Origin: DASVNK01 sp964478815
GTDB lineage: Bacteria > Verrucomicrobiota > Verrucomicrobiia > Limisphaerales > SXQI01
Length of the DNA: 64,000 bases
Assembly: GCA_964478815.1 (NCBI GenBank)
Contig: CAYZKY010000008.1
Span: 12,544-76,543, forward strand
Reading direction: 5' to 3'
Shown here: one piece after another, positions 35,421-43,556 of the stretch
Numbering within the stretch: the stretch's first letter is position 1
Layout: every line of letters starts with the position of its first letter
The notes under the pieces: model-generated
What the model was told of the DNA's origin: nothing
What the model saw: only the letters and a program-made list of their open reading frames with translations
Databases searched by the model: none
Made by a program: the position numbers and the translations under genes

Positions 35421-35831
35421 TCAGAGTTTGTCCGGCCAGAGGGCTACGCCTTCCGCATTCGAAGCCCGGCGGAGTTCTGTATCGAGCGAGGCTAGCGGCG
35501 CACCAATTCGCACGGCCAGTTCTAGATGCGCGGCGTCGTACGAGGTCAGACGATGCTTCTCCGCCAAAAGCCAGGCCGCGCCCCAGCTCTCATGCCAGGC
35601 CCGCTCGTCCACCGTCGCCGACAGCAGCCCGAGCCGGGCTAGGTGCTGCCGCGCTTCCGGCCGGGACAGCCGCTCGCGGCGGGCCGCCATCAGCAGCGCG
35701 TTCCCGACTTCCGAGCGCCACAGGGCGGGCACGACCGCCTGATCCCCCTCCCCGCAGCGATCCAGAATCCGGTCAGTTTCGCGCGTGGCCTCATCCTCGA
35801 ACACAAAGGCCATCGCCATCGACGCATCCAA
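35421..35831 (-). CDS. vapC: PIN-domain toxin, VapC-like (second pair)
   Basis: The protein has 136 residues with the PIN pattern. Asp in LDASMAMAFVFEDEAT leads, Glu in ALWRSEVGNALL is in the middle, and YDAAHLELAVRIGAPLASLD carries the later acidic residues. No ATG or GTG precedes the PIN start in frame, so TTG at 35831, seven bases after the antitoxin stop, is the likely start. It should act as an RNase restrained by the antitoxin encoded just before it. The pair lies between the relaxase gene and the partition genes, and so among plasmid maintenance functions. Confidence 0.85.
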   Translation of the reverse strand: MDASMAMAFVFEDEATRETDRILDRCGEGDQAVVPALWRSEVGNALLMAARRERLSRPEARQHLARLGLLSATVDERAWHESWGAAWLLAEKHRLTSYDAAHLELAVRIGAPLASLDTELRRASNAEGVALWPDKL

Positions 35832-35838
35832 AACGAAG

Positions 35839-36096
35839 TCATCGGTGTCCTTCGCTGACCAGCTCCTTGAACTTCAGTTTGGCCTGTCCGGGCCGATTCA
35901 GCACGCTGCGGGAAGCTTTCAGTTGCGCGATGGCCTCCTGAATCTCCCCCAGCCCAGGACGCCGCGCTGGAACAAGTCTCGCTGCTTCCTGGCCACGCAA
36001 GGTGATGCAAAAGCTCTCGCCGCGCTGCACCCGGTCGAGAAATTCCGAGAATTTTGCCTTGGCTTCCGAAGCCGCAATTGTGGTGGTCGCTGTCAT
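35839..36096 (-). CDS. Phd/YefM-type antitoxin (second pair)
   Basis: This 85-residue protein starts TATTTIAASEAKAKFSEFLD, the classic Phd/YefM N-terminus, followed by RGESFCITLRGQEAARLVPA. The C-terminal half (EIQEAIAQLKASRSVLNRPG) should form the toxin-binding part. It precedes the PIN toxin gene with a gap of seven bases. It probably represses its own promoter in the space before 36168. It is not closely similar to the antitoxin at 22502, so the two pairs are independent acquisitions. Confidence 0.88.
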   Translation of the reverse strand: MTATTTIAASEAKAKFSEFLDRVQRGESFCITLRGQEAARLVPARRPGLGEIQEAIAQLKASRSVLNRPGQAKLKFKELVSEGHR

Positions 36097-36167
36097 CTTA
36101 ATTGGCTCCGGTAATATGACCCGTCTCTCACAGTTTTTTGGGCGACTGGCAACCGGTCTTCCAGCGT

Positions 36168-36665
36168 TTACCCGCCGAACGCGGCCGGATCGCGCAAAGG
36201 CAGCGCTTCCCGCAGGGCCTGTTCCAGCAGGATCGCGAGGTCCCGTTCGAACAGTTGCAGGGCGGCCATGTCGCCGTTGGGCGGACGGATCATCGGGCCA
36301 CGACCCGAAGCCGACCGGACGATCTCACCTTCCGCCCGGAGCAGGAGCAGAGTCGCCGCGCGCATGACATGGCTCACTTTCACCTGCGCTTGCAGCCGCG
36401 CGGCCAGTGCCGTCACCAGCCGGTCCAGCGCCTGGCTCTCCTCGCGCGTGAAGAGGATGCGTTTTTCCTGATCGAGCTTCTTCACAACCAGCGCGGGCGC
36501 CCGGGAGAAAACGGTCTCGGATGGGGCCTCCGGCTTGGGCGCTGGAGTGGCGACCGGGCCCGGAGCCACCGGGGCTGACCCAGGCGCATGTTGCAGGACG
36601 GACTGAAGAACCGCCACATCCAGAGGGCGAAATGGTTTTTCATCGACGGGTGGACGTTTAGCCAT
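36168..36665 (-). CDS. Small partition-locus DNA-binding protein candidate
   Basis: The ATG at 36665 overlaps the last codons of parA by eight bases, so translation is coupled. The 165-residue product has a Pro/Ala-rich linker (about 28-52) after a basic N-terminus and a helical C-terminal half (EESQALDRLVTALAARLQAQ, then VSHVMRAATLLLLRAEGEIV). It does not look like a standard ParB with a nuclease-like N-domain. By position and size it would be the centromere-binding partner of ParA, perhaps with a ribbon-helix-helix or HTH fold. The repeats at 37549-38357 are its likely binding sites; this is inference from context. Confidence 0.6.
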   Translation of the reverse strand: MAKRPPVDEKPFRPLDVAVLQSVLQHAPGSAPVAPGPVATPAPKPEAPSETVFSRAPALVVKKLDQEKRILFTREESQALDRLVTALAARLQAQVKVSHVMRAATLLLLRAEGEIVRSASGRGPMIRPPNGDMAALQLFERDLAILLEQALREALPLRDPAAFGG

Positions 36666-37515
36666 GAGCCGCTCCACCGACGGACAGTTCCAGCGCCGCG
36701 AGCCGTTCCTCCACTTCCAGTGCCAGCGCCCGGTACTCCTCGGTCACCTTGTGCGTGGGGTGGGTTTCGAACAGGGTTTTCCCCAGCTTCTGCGTCTGCG
36801 GAATGACGGTCGAACGCCCGATGGTGGTGCGAAACTTCATGGAGGCGATTCCCTCCCCGGCCTGAAACGATTTTTCGACGAACTCGGTCAGGGAATTCGC
36901 CAGCGTGGTGCGCTTGTCCACCCCGGAAAGCACCACGCCCAGCAGCCGGAGCCGCGCGTTGCCCCGCCGCTGGGCATCGCTGATATCGGCGAGGGCGTCG
37001 TTCAGCCCCGCGATAGCGAACGGGTCCGGCATGGCGGAAAGGATGAAGTAGTCGGCCGCCATATAGGAGGCGATGGTCGGGGTCGTCGCATTGGGGGCCG
37101 TATCGAGAAAGATGTAGTCGTACTGGCCCCGGAGCGCCGAGAGGGGCGCAGTCAAAACTTCCCGGGGGCTGATGAACTTGCTCTTCTGGCCCAGGGCCTG
37201 GTCGATCCCCTCCAGTTTCCGGGCGGCGGGAATGAGGTGGAGGCCGGCGGGCAGAGCGACATCCTCGTCTGCCGCGCTCAGCACCAGATCCGCCGGTTGC
37301 TCATCCCCGAGCAGCATCTCGAAGGAACCCATGAACGCTTCCGGCACGACCCCGAAATGACGGGTCGCGCCGTGGTTCATGTCGAGATCGATGATGAGGA
37401 CCTTGCGCCCCCGTTCGACGAGGCTCCGCGCCAGATGCACCGTGTTGGTGGTCTTCCCCACCCCTCCTTTCTGATTGCCCACCGCAATTACGTGGGTTCT
37501 GGTGATTGTGGTCAT
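36658..37515 (-). CDS. parA: ParA-type partition ATPase
   Basis: The start at 37515 has GGGAGG nine bases upstream; the frame is open further to 37563 but without a ribosome site. The product has 285 residues. The deviant Walker A NQKGGVGKTTN lies near residue 12, the ParA-type switch IIDLDMNHGATRHFG near 40, and Walker B in YDYIFLDTAPNATTP near 115. It lacks an N-terminal HTH, as in type Ib-like ParA proteins. It should bind ATP, coat nucleoid DNA and move plasmid copies through its partner. Its promoter region contains a TGCCGAGAACGGCA palindrome (37549-37562) that fits autoregulation by the partner protein. Confidence 0.93.
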   Translation of the reverse strand: MTTITRTHVIAVGNQKGGVGKTTNTVHLARSLVERGRKVLIIDLDMNHGATRHFGVVPEAFMGSFEMLLGDEQPADLVLSAADEDVALPAGLHLIPAARKLEGIDQALGQKSKFISPREVLTAPLSALRGQYDYIFLDTAPNATTPTIASYMAADYFILSAMPDPFAIAGLNDALADISDAQRRGNARLRLLGVVLSGVDKRTTLANSLTEFVEKSFQAGEGIASMKFRTTIGRSTVIPQTQKLGKTLFETHPTHKVTEEYRALALEVEERLAALELSVGGAAHG

Positions 37516-37814
37516 AGAAAATACCTCCCATGTTCCGATATCGCGTTCTGCCGAGAACGGCAAGGGGGTATCTGGCGAAACGAATGCCGGGTGGGGTTCT
37601 GAATCGAGCTTCGGATCGAACCCAGAGGCCCATCGTATTCGCCCTCTTCCCCGCGCCCTTAGCTAAGCGGCTCGAATCTACAAGCGCGTTCCTTCGAGAA
37701 CGGCTAATGCCGATCTCGGAACGTCGGACAATGGGATTGTGCCGAGGTCGTATCCTGCCGTCCTACTGACTTGCCGACTTGCCGTTCTCGGTAGGTATGG
37801 AATTCAAGAAACTC

Positions 37815-37921
37815 AGCGAGTTACGGATAGCCGATCTCGGATGGTGCCGTGGTCCAATTCTGCCGTGCTCGCCTTCTCGGCAGATTGCGACCTGCCGTTT
37901 AGCCGTTCTCGGCGTTTCGAG
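37815..37921. repeat. Duplicated ~107-bp block, copy 1 (copy 2 at 38250-38357)
   Basis: Copy 1 (37815-37921) and copy 2 (38250-38357) share blocks such as GGATGGTGCCGT and AGCCGTTCTCGGC in the same order and at similar spacing. A degenerate third copy may cover about 37710-37790. The shared unit carries the partition-site word at a fixed place, so the region may have grown by duplication. Confidence 0.6.
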
Positions 37922-38282
37922 AACCGTGTTGGCACAGGAATGACGCTGGTCCTCCGCAGTTCTTCGATTGTTGTCGTGCGGCTAAAGTGCATTGGAATTG
38001 CGCCGGGATTCGGAACATAGACGCCCACCAGCCCAGGAAGCGCTGCGCCAGGGAAGATTGGATCGGACTGCGGACGGAGGACTAATGGCGGAAGGAGGAG
38101 GCGAGCCGCGGCCATCCCTTCTCGTCCGGCTCTGGAACGCCGTTTCGAATCCACGCAAACATCCCGCCGAGAACGGCAGGAGCCGAACTCGCAAAATGCC
38201 GAAGTGCCGTGCAACCATTCTCGGCGGTGGTGAACTACTGGAAATCCAGTTGGTTACAGGTTGTCGAAGCTGGATGGTGCCG

Positions 38283-38290
38283 TTATCCAC
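38283..38290 (+). promoter_or_regulatory. Possible DnaA box
   Basis: TTATCCAC matches eight of nine bases of the DnaA-box consensus TTATCCACA. It lies about 190-320 bases left of the iterons. A single match may be chance. Confidence 0.3.
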
Positions 38291-38470
38291 TCCAGCCGAG
38301 CTTGCGATTTCGGCAAGTCGCGATCTGCCGTTCAGCCGTTCTCGGCTTCTTGAAAATCTATCCAAAACCCGTTTCGCCCTTGTTCACTGCGGGTATTTTG
38401 TTGCTTTAATGCGGTTGAAGCAAGGCGGGGATTTGCCGGGCTCCGGGGCCGGAACGCTGGCCAGACCCAA

Positions 38471-38730
38471 TACCGGGAACCGATGCACGGAAGTGGGCGG
38501 CGCGATTGGGTTCGGCCAGGACATGAGTGGCAGGGAAGGGCGGCCAGAGTCGTCTGCGAGGACTCGCGTGCGCTAGAATTCGTACGGGATGGGCCATGAC
38601 CGGGATTTGATACACGAATCCGGGGGATAAATACCGGGATTTGATGCACCAGCCCCCCGGGAACTGGAACACGGAGTTACCGGGATTTGATGCACGAAAC
38701 GGCCGGGTTTACCGGGAACAGAAACACGGA
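38471..38730 (+). repeat. Iterons of the replication origin (oriV)
   Basis: A 21-base unit with consensus TACCGGGATTTGATGCACGAA occurs at 38598, 38632 and 38678. More divergent copies (ACCGGGAACNGNAACACGGA type) start at about 38655 and 38710, and one outlier is at 38471. Spacing within the cluster is 23-34 bases, close to two or three helical turns. They lie directly upstream of repA at 38849. An A+T-richer stretch (about 38765-38830) separates them from the gene and could be the opening site. I read this as the theta-type origin bound by the initiator. Confidence 0.8.
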
Positions 38731-38848
38731 ACCGGCAGGCAAGTCGTTGAAATCGTTCGAGAATCGGGGAGGTAATTCTTGTTCTTGAAACAGTAAAAAG
38801 ATCAACAACAGGCGAGGTTGATGTTTTACATTTGAGGGAGGGAGCCGG

Positions 38849-40249
38849 ATGGAAAGGGAAGGGGAGACAAGGCGGGGCTGCGATGAGTTGAATTTTGCGG
38901 AGTTTCCGCTGGCGTCTCTCAGCCACCGGAGCGAAGGGCAGGATTTTTTGACGTTCTCGGACACGATTTTCGACCAGGGACGGCGGGAACCGGTGACCCG
39001 CAAGCTCACCATCTCTCCGTCGGCCCGCTACGGACTCCCCACCCCACTGGATGACGAGGTGATACTCGGTCTGGTGCAGCTTACCGCCCAGGCCCGGTTT
39101 GCCGCCCGCACCGTGCTGTTTACCCGCTACGAGCTGCTGCGGCTCCTTGGCTGGAGAGACGAGTCGAAGTCGTACGAGCGCCTCCGGGACTCGCTCTTTC
39201 GCTGGCTCGGTGTCACCCTCCAGTACGACCGGGCCTGGTGGTGCAAACGGGGCCAGAGCTGGGTCTCGAAAGGGTTTCATCTGCTGGAGGATGTCCAGTT
39301 GCAGGAGCGTCAGCGCGGGCCGGGCCAGTCCTCTTTCACATGGAACGAGACGGTGTTTCAGAGTTTTGAGGACGGTTATCTGAAACAGATCGATCTGGCT
39401 TTCTTCCGCACATTGGAGAGCGCTATCGCCCGGCGGCTCTACCGGTTTCTGGACAAGCGGTTTCATCACCGTAAAACACTCGCCTTTCCGCTGCGAACGC
39501 TGGCCTTCGAGCATCTGGGGCTCGCCCGCTCGTATCACAACGGGGAGCTGAAACGGCTTTTGCGCGGCCCCATACTCGAACTGGAGGCGAAAGGTTTCCT
39601 GCGTCCCAGGGAGAACCGGTTCGAGGTGGCGGGGAGGGGGGAATGGAAGGTTGCGTTCGAAGCGGCTCGGTCGGAGGCCAAGGTGGAGGCCACAACTTTG
39701 GAACCGCCGGTCTCCCCCATCGTAGAGAAACTCGTCGCGGCGGGAGTCTCACAAAAGGCCGCTCTCGAACTCACCGAACGTTTTCCCGCCGAACGCATCG
39801 AACGGCAGCTCGCGGCGGTCCTGGCTCCCCGGCGCACCCGCAAAGGTCCGCCCATCGACAATCTCCCCGGCTACCTCGTCCGCGCCATCGAGCAGGATTA
39901 TGCCGCGCCTCCCGCGCTGGCACCGTCTTCGGAACCGAAGCGGCCTCGATCACACCCAGCCTTCCGCCCACAACCCGAAATCTTGCTTCCCGATGCCGAG
40001 GAAGAGCGCCGCCGAAAATACTGGGAAGGGCTGACTCCAGCCAAGCAGCAGGGGATAGAGGCCAAAGCTTTGGCGGGGGCGGAAGGTTTTCTGGCCCGGC
40101 AGTATCACGAACGAAAGGCAGGCAGCCTCTTCGAAGCGGTGCGCTGGAAGATCATCGACCATCACCTCCAGCGCGCGCAAGCAGGCCGGACGGCAGGGGA
40201 GGGTGAGAACCCGCCGCTACTCTCCCCCTGCTCCACGGATGCCCGCTAA
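38849..40249 (+). CDS. Plasmid replication initiator protein (RepA-type)
   Basis: The ATG at 38849 has GAGGGAGGGAG upstream. In 466 residues, the central part reads like the RepA initiator family. The typical LTISPSARYGLPTPLDDEV is followed by LLGWRDESKSYERLRDSLFR and SAIARRLYRFLDKRFHH, giving two winged-helix-like segments between about 50 and 260. The C-terminal 200 residues are charged and less conserved (EERRRKYWEGLTPAKQQG). It should bind the iterons just upstream and open the origin for host DnaB/DnaA loading. The repeats, parA and this gene together define the replicon. The exact family name is by motif memory, not by search. Confidence 0.88.
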   Translation: MEREGETRRGCDELNFAEFPLASLSHRSEGQDFLTFSDTIFDQGRREPVTRKLTISPSARYGLPTPLDDEVILGLVQLTAQARFAARTVLFTRYELLRLLGWRDESKSYERLRDSLFRWLGVTLQYDRAWWCKRGQSWVSKGFHLLEDVQLQERQRGPGQSSFTWNETVFQSFEDGYLKQIDLAFFRTLESAIARRLYRFLDKRFHHRKTLAFPLRTLAFEHLGLARSYHNGELKRLLRGPILELEAKGFLRPRENRFEVAGRGEWKVAFEAARSEAKVEATTLEPPVSPIVEKLVAAGVSQKAALELTERFPAERIERQLAAVLAPRRTRKGPPIDNLPGYLVRAIEQDYAAPPALAPSSEPKRPRSHPAFRPQPEILLPDAEEERRRKYWEGLTPAKQQGIEAKALAGAEGFLARQYHERKAGSLFEAVRWKIIDHHLQRAQAGRTAGEGENPPLLSPCSTDAR

Positions 40250-40281
40250 CGGACTCCAAGCGGAACTCATAAATTGTCTCC

Positions 40282-40728
40282 GTGAGAACCGATGTTTCTG
40301 TGCATTTCATGTCCATGCGGGATGATTGGCCGACACCCCAATGGCTGTTCGACGCGCTGCACCGAGAATTCGAGTTCACTCTCGATCCCTGCTCCAGCCA
40401 CGCCAACGCCAAATGCGCCCGGCACTTCACCGTTCGGGAGGATGGCCTCGGGCAGGACTGGGCCGATGCGGTGGTGTTCATGAATCCTCCGTACGGCCGC
40501 GCCATCGGAAGGTGGATGAAAAAAGCGTATGAGTCCTCCAGGCAAGGCGCGACCGTGGTCTGCCTGGTGCCTGCCAGGACGGACACTTCCTGGTGGCACT
40601 GCTTTGCCATGAAAGGAGAGATCCGCCTCCTGCGAGGACGTTTGCGATTCGAAGGAGCGGAAAATGCCGCGCCTTTCCCCAGTGCGCTCGTCATCTTTCG
40701 TCCCGCAGGGTTTTCCATGCGAGCCTGA
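40282..40728 (+). CDS. Phage-type DNA N6-adenine methyltransferase (Dam-like)
   Basis: A 148-residue protein, with GTG at 40282 taken as start; ATG at 40309 or 40315 is possible. The pattern DDWPTPQWLFDALHREFEFT, LDPCSSHANAKC and VFMNPPYGRAIGRW is that of the small phage Dam family, with the catalytic NPPYG near residue 67. The later WWHCFAMKGEIRLLRGRL fits the family's C-terminal part. It should methylate adenine in DNA, typically to avoid restriction. It follows repA after 32 bases and may be co-transcribed. It is separate from the broken methylase gene at 41186. Confidence 0.85.
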   Translation: MRTDVSVHFMSMRDDWPTPQWLFDALHREFEFTLDPCSSHANAKCARHFTVREDGLGQDWADAVVFMNPPYGRAIGRWMKKAYESSRQGATVVCLVPARTDTSWWHCFAMKGEIRLLRGRLRFEGAENAAPFPSALVIFRPAGFSMRA

Positions 40729-41185
40729 TCATGGATAAATCCGGCCCTCTCAAATTCTTCGACCATGGACAGAGGCCCTGCTCCCCACGTCATCTAGGCA
40801 GCCGGAACTGTTTGATGACGGTGAGCCGGTGAGCCGGTTCTTGCCGCGGCCTCCTGAAACTGGAATCTTTGGCCCGTCCGATGAATTTCGACCGCGAGCG
40901 AATCAAGGCCGAAGTGGCGGCCTTCGCCGCGCAAGGTGTCTCCGGTCGCAGACGGCGGCAAGACTTCTCTCGAAACTGTTGAGGCAAAGGAAAGTGGACG
41001 CATGCAGTCGCATCACTTAACCGCGAACTTCGCGCAATGGGTCGGGCGATTATATGGCGGTCAGGCCAGCGTCCAGGATGCTACGGGTCGTGGCTTGGAC
41101 CCCGGCTTCCCCGCCAAGGTCCTCAGTTAAGCATTGCGCGCGCCCGATTGGGCGAAGCGAAAAATGAAATGAAAAAATCAAGAAT
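40729..41185. other. Intergenic region with dispersed repeat copy
   Basis: Besides the repeat copy at 41034-41086, only tiny frames are seen, for example 40881-40982 (33 codons) and 41002-41130 (42 codons). None has a recognisable product. They may be remnants of genes disrupted along with the methylase. Confidence 0.4.
41034..41086 (+). repeat. Dispersed ~53-bp repeat, copy B (other copy at 7268-7320)
   Basis: It shares TATGGCGG and GCGTCCAGGAT-N-CTACGG with copy A, in the same order and spacing. It lies 100 bases before the methylase pseudogene. Unlike copy A, it does not form the strong 13-bp hairpin. Confidence 0.45.
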
Positions 41186-41803
41186 ATGAAAGCCTTTGCC
41201 TCCGAACTGAGCACGCCCTCGGGATTCCTGAACCAGGTCACTCGCGGCGATTGCCTCCAGACCTTGCGCCACCTGCCTGACCAGTCCATCGACTTCGTTC
41301 TCATCGACCCGCCCTACATCCTTCATTACCAGGACCGGTTGGCCGCTCTTATCTGAACGACGATAACATCCGCTGGTTGTTCCCGGCGTTCGCCGAGCTT
41401 TATCGGGTGCTCAAACCGAATCGTTACTGCGTCTGTTTCTACGGCTGGAAAAACGCCGACAAGTTCCTCCTCGCCTTGAAGGAATTCGGCTTCGGGCCGG
41501 TCGGGCATTTCCACCTTCGCCAGACGTGACGCGTCCCGCGTCGGCCACACCTGCATGATGCACGAATCGGCTTACCTGCCTGGCCAAAGGCCATCCTCGT
41601 CGTCCCGTTTCCGCTCTTCTGCCTCTCATCAACGCTTACTCCGAACCAGACGACATTGTACTGGACCCCTTCGGCGGCTCTGGCACCACGGTGCGGCGAC
41701 CCTCCGTTGTGAGCGCCGGTTCATCCTTTTCGGGATGGTGGAGGAGTATGCCCGGAATGCCCTCACGCGGCTTGCCGAGGCCGCTGCCCATCTTCACGGT
41801 TGA
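41186..41803 (+). pseudogene. Broken DNA N4/N6 methyltransferase gene
   Basis: Pieces of one methylase appear in different plus-strand frames. The first piece, 41186-41356, holds LPDQSIDFVLIDPPYILHYQ with the catalytic DPPY. The second holds YLNDDNIRWLFPAFAELYRV and ends near 41530. The third has RVGHTCMMHESAYL. The last pieces hold DIVLDPFGGSGTT, the SAM-binding motif, and GAATLRCERRFILFGMVEEY. Joining them needs at least four frame changes (near 41340, 41517, 41580 and 41693). The usual HPTQKP stretch appears to be deleted near 41610. The motif order (DPPY before DPFGGSGTT) is that of the beta class. It is a decayed gene or a region of many sequencing errors; the first is more likely because the deletion cannot be a read error of one base. 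Confidence 0.85.
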
Positions 41804-41853
41804 ATAACCCGGTGGGCCGAAATTTTTCGGCTCGCCTTTCCAAAATAAATCCC

Positions 41854-42108
41854 ATGGAACACACACTCGACGACCTGGCCGAAGCGCTCCGCCGAAATGC
41901 CGCCGGGCTCGCCGAATCTCTTGGCGAAGCGAATCCCGTCGAGGCCATCGTGCTGCTTCGCCTCATCCGGCAAGCCCGCGCGCTGGAAGACGAAGTGCGG
42001 GAACTGCATGACGCCATCGGGGCCATTCGCATGGCCTCAGCCCCTCCGCGCGCCGACTCCGCGAAGCGGCCGTATCCTGGGCGCGCTCGGAAGCAGACCA
42101 GCAGGTAG
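41854..42108 (+). CDS. Small helical hypothetical protein, 84 aa
   Basis: The ATG at 41854 starts a frame with EHTLDDLAEALRRNAAGLAE and IVLLRLIRQARALEDEVREL, an amphipathic helical or coiled-coil protein with a basic tail (YPGRARKQTSR). An earlier in-frame codon at 41800 overlaps the methylase end and is less likely. It has no recognised family. It follows the methylase remnant in the same direction and may have been part of that transcript. Confidence 0.5.
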   Translation: MEHTLDDLAEALRRNAAGLAESLGEANPVEAIVLLRLIRQARALEDEVRELHDAIGAIRMASAPPRADSAKRPYPGRARKQTSR

Positions 42109-42152
42109 TCTGAATGGTCTCCGATTCCTCAAGAGGAGACGCACCGCGGAAA

Positions 42153-42455
42153 TCATTCCTCTTCCGAAGTCGTGGCTCGAGATTTTCTGCATGCATTCTT
42201 ATGCTCCCAATGCCGATGGATGGCATTGGTGGCTCTGGCGAGCCAAGCGGGGTCGCTGGAGTGCTGGACGACTTCGGACGTAGCGAAGTATTTGACCCCG
42301 GAGGGAGGCGGGTTGCCCAAGGGTTTCAAGAGCTTCGCGTTCACCAATGTTCGGATGTCGTGGACTTGGCAGTTGAGCTTGACGGCAGTTTGCTCGACCG
42401 AGAGCCGCGCCGGCGGCCCAAGAATGGCGAGAAAAGCGAGATTGGCGTTGTTCAT
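42153..42455 (-). CDS. Small DNA-binding/HTH-like protein
   Basis: The ATG at 42455 is taken as the start (100 residues); the open frame continues upstream to 42518. The pattern LSVEQTAVKLNCQVHDIRTLVNAK, GNPPPSGVKYFATSEVV and WLARATNAIHRHW is one I know as a recurring small protein of Verrucomicrobiota. It looks like a helix-turn-helix or excisionase-type domain. It may regulate a mobile element or select binding sites, but no target is evident. It runs opposite to its neighbours on both sides. Confidence 0.6.
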   Translation of the reverse strand: MNNANLAFLAILGPPARLSVEQTAVKLNCQVHDIRTLVNAKLLKPLGNPPPSGVKYFATSEVVQHSSDPAWLARATNAIHRHWEHKNACRKSRATTSEEE

Positions 42456-42632
42456 CGCAGCGGTGTCGTTTTCGATTCTATTCCAAGCCGCTCCGGCCCG
42501 AGCCGCGCGGCGCTTCAAAAGACCTGTCGAGGATTGTGAAGGATATCGGACAAATTATTTTCGCGCCTCCGTTGGAATCGCTGAAAGCGCGTTGCGTGGC
42601 AGTCGGCAGCCTTTTACCATGAGGGCCGTTGC

Positions 42633-43208
42633 ATGGACCCGCTTCCTGAACTGCTAAGCCAGTATCGAGAATGCCGCGAGGTGGCGGAAGCCGAGCGGCT
42701 GGCGGAAGAAATCATCGAGTTCCTGGCACCCGATTTAAGCCGGTTTATCCGCAGTCATTTCTCCTCGAATTCCGCCAAAAGAGACGCCTGGGAAGATGCG
42801 TATCAGGAAACCTTGGCCGGCATTGTCGACACCTTGCCGGCTTTCGGGAGCGCGGAAGCGGAAAGTTTCCTGAAGTGGTGTTACGGCCTCGCCCGCCACA
42901 AGATAGCCGACCAGTTTCGGGGCCGAAAGACAGCGGTCAACACGGTGGCCGACCCGGAACTTCTGCGCGAAGCGCTCGAAGCATTCACGGGCGGCGGGAC
43001 CCTTTCCGCCGCCGACCGGACGGACCTGGAAGCGGCGCTGGCGCTCATCAAGAGGAGCGAGCCGCCCTGCCTGAATTATCTTTGGGATCGCTACGTGGTG
43101 GGGCTGTCTTTCGCGCTCCTCGGCGAAGCTTATGGGATCACGGAGGCTGCGGCCACGAAGCGCGTGCAGCGCTGTTTGCAACTCGCGCGGCGGCTCCTCA
43201 AAGTTTAA
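42633..43208 (+). CDS. ECF-like sigma-70 family factor
   Basis: This 191-residue protein has region 2 features (RFIRSHFSSNSAKRDAWEDA, ETLAGIVDTLPAF, SFLKWCYGLARHKIADQFRG) and a C-terminal region-4-like HTH (LGEAYGITEAAATKRVQRCL). The two are joined by a short linker, as in ECF factors. It differs clearly from the sigma factor at 28279. The charged protein gene at 43218 follows after nine bases and is probably co-transcribed, so it may modulate the factor; it has no anti-sigma signature or membrane segment. The next feature is an insertion sequence at 43561, which may have cut off further operon genes. Confidence 0.8.
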   Translation: MDPLPELLSQYRECREVAEAERLAEEIIEFLAPDLSRFIRSHFSSNSAKRDAWEDAYQETLAGIVDTLPAFGSAEAESFLKWCYGLARHKIADQFRGRKTAVNTVADPELLREALEAFTGGGTLSAADRTDLEAALALIKRSEPPCLNYLWDRYVVGLSFALLGEAYGITEAAATKRVQRCLQLARRLLKV

Positions 43209-43217
43209 GGTCGATCA

Positions 43218-43463
43218 ATGCCGGAAAACACCGCCAAAGAGGAAGCGCAGCTCGAGAAGCTGGCCAAAGCCGTCCGAACGGGTTGGGCGAAGCGACATCC
43301 CTTATCGGAAAAGCACCGGGGCGTTGTGCGAAGCGCAGTGCGTCGGCAGTGGGAAGAGGATTTGTCGCCCGAGGAGCGCCGAAAGAAGGCGGAAGAACTG
43401 CGGCGGCGCATGGAAGAAGAACAAAAAAGGGAGTGGACACAGGCGCAAGGCCGCGCCCGGTAA
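43218..43463 (+). CDS. Small highly charged coiled-coil protein, 81 aa
   Basis: It starts nine bases after the sigma factor stop. The composition is rich in Lys, Arg and Glu (EERRKKAEELRRRMEEEQKR), predicting one long coiled-coil helix, and there is no signal or membrane segment. Its coupling to the sigma factor suggests a partner or regulator. No family is recognised. The insertion sequence begins about 100 bases downstream. Confidence 0.55.
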   Translation: MPENTAKEEAQLEKLAKAVRTGWAKRHPLSEKHRGVVRSAVRRQWEEDLSPEERRKKAEELRRRMEEEQKREWTQAQGRAR

Positions 43464-43556
43464 GGTGGAAAGCAAACTGTTCCCCGAAGGCGCTCCAACG
43501 CTCGCGTTACGGCTCAAGGCTAGTCGGTCTTGGGCATGCTGTCCTCGGCTGCTCGG

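Larger units (their letters stand above)
37549..38357. repeat. Partition-site candidate: repeats of CGAGAACGG
   Basis: The nine-base word CGAGAACGG, or its complement CCGTTCTCG, occurs exactly six times: 37552, 37695, 37782, 37903, 38168 and 38336 (first base). Variants CCGATCTCG occur at 37710 and 37831, with weaker copies at 37871 and 38213. Some are paired as inverted repeats, for example TGCCG-AGAA-CGGCA at 37549-37562. The array sits between parA and repA, upstream of both. This is the expected place and pattern of a centromere (parS/parC) that also regulates parA. No protein gene is convincing in this stretch. Confidence 0.75.

Noticed and set aside
36664..37602. 312-codon plus-strand frame opposite parA
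   Set aside because: parA has intact Walker motifs and a ribosome site; the opposite frame is a GC-driven shadow.
37813..38365. Two minus-strand frames sharing RERLNGRS in the parA-repA region
   Set aside because: The similarity is explained by the duplicated DNA block and site repeats; starts and composition are poor.
38471..38730. Possible CRISPR array in the spaced 21-base repeats
   Set aside because: The units are short, degenerate and 2-13 bases apart within the cluster, and sit before repA; they fit iterons and no cas gene is present.
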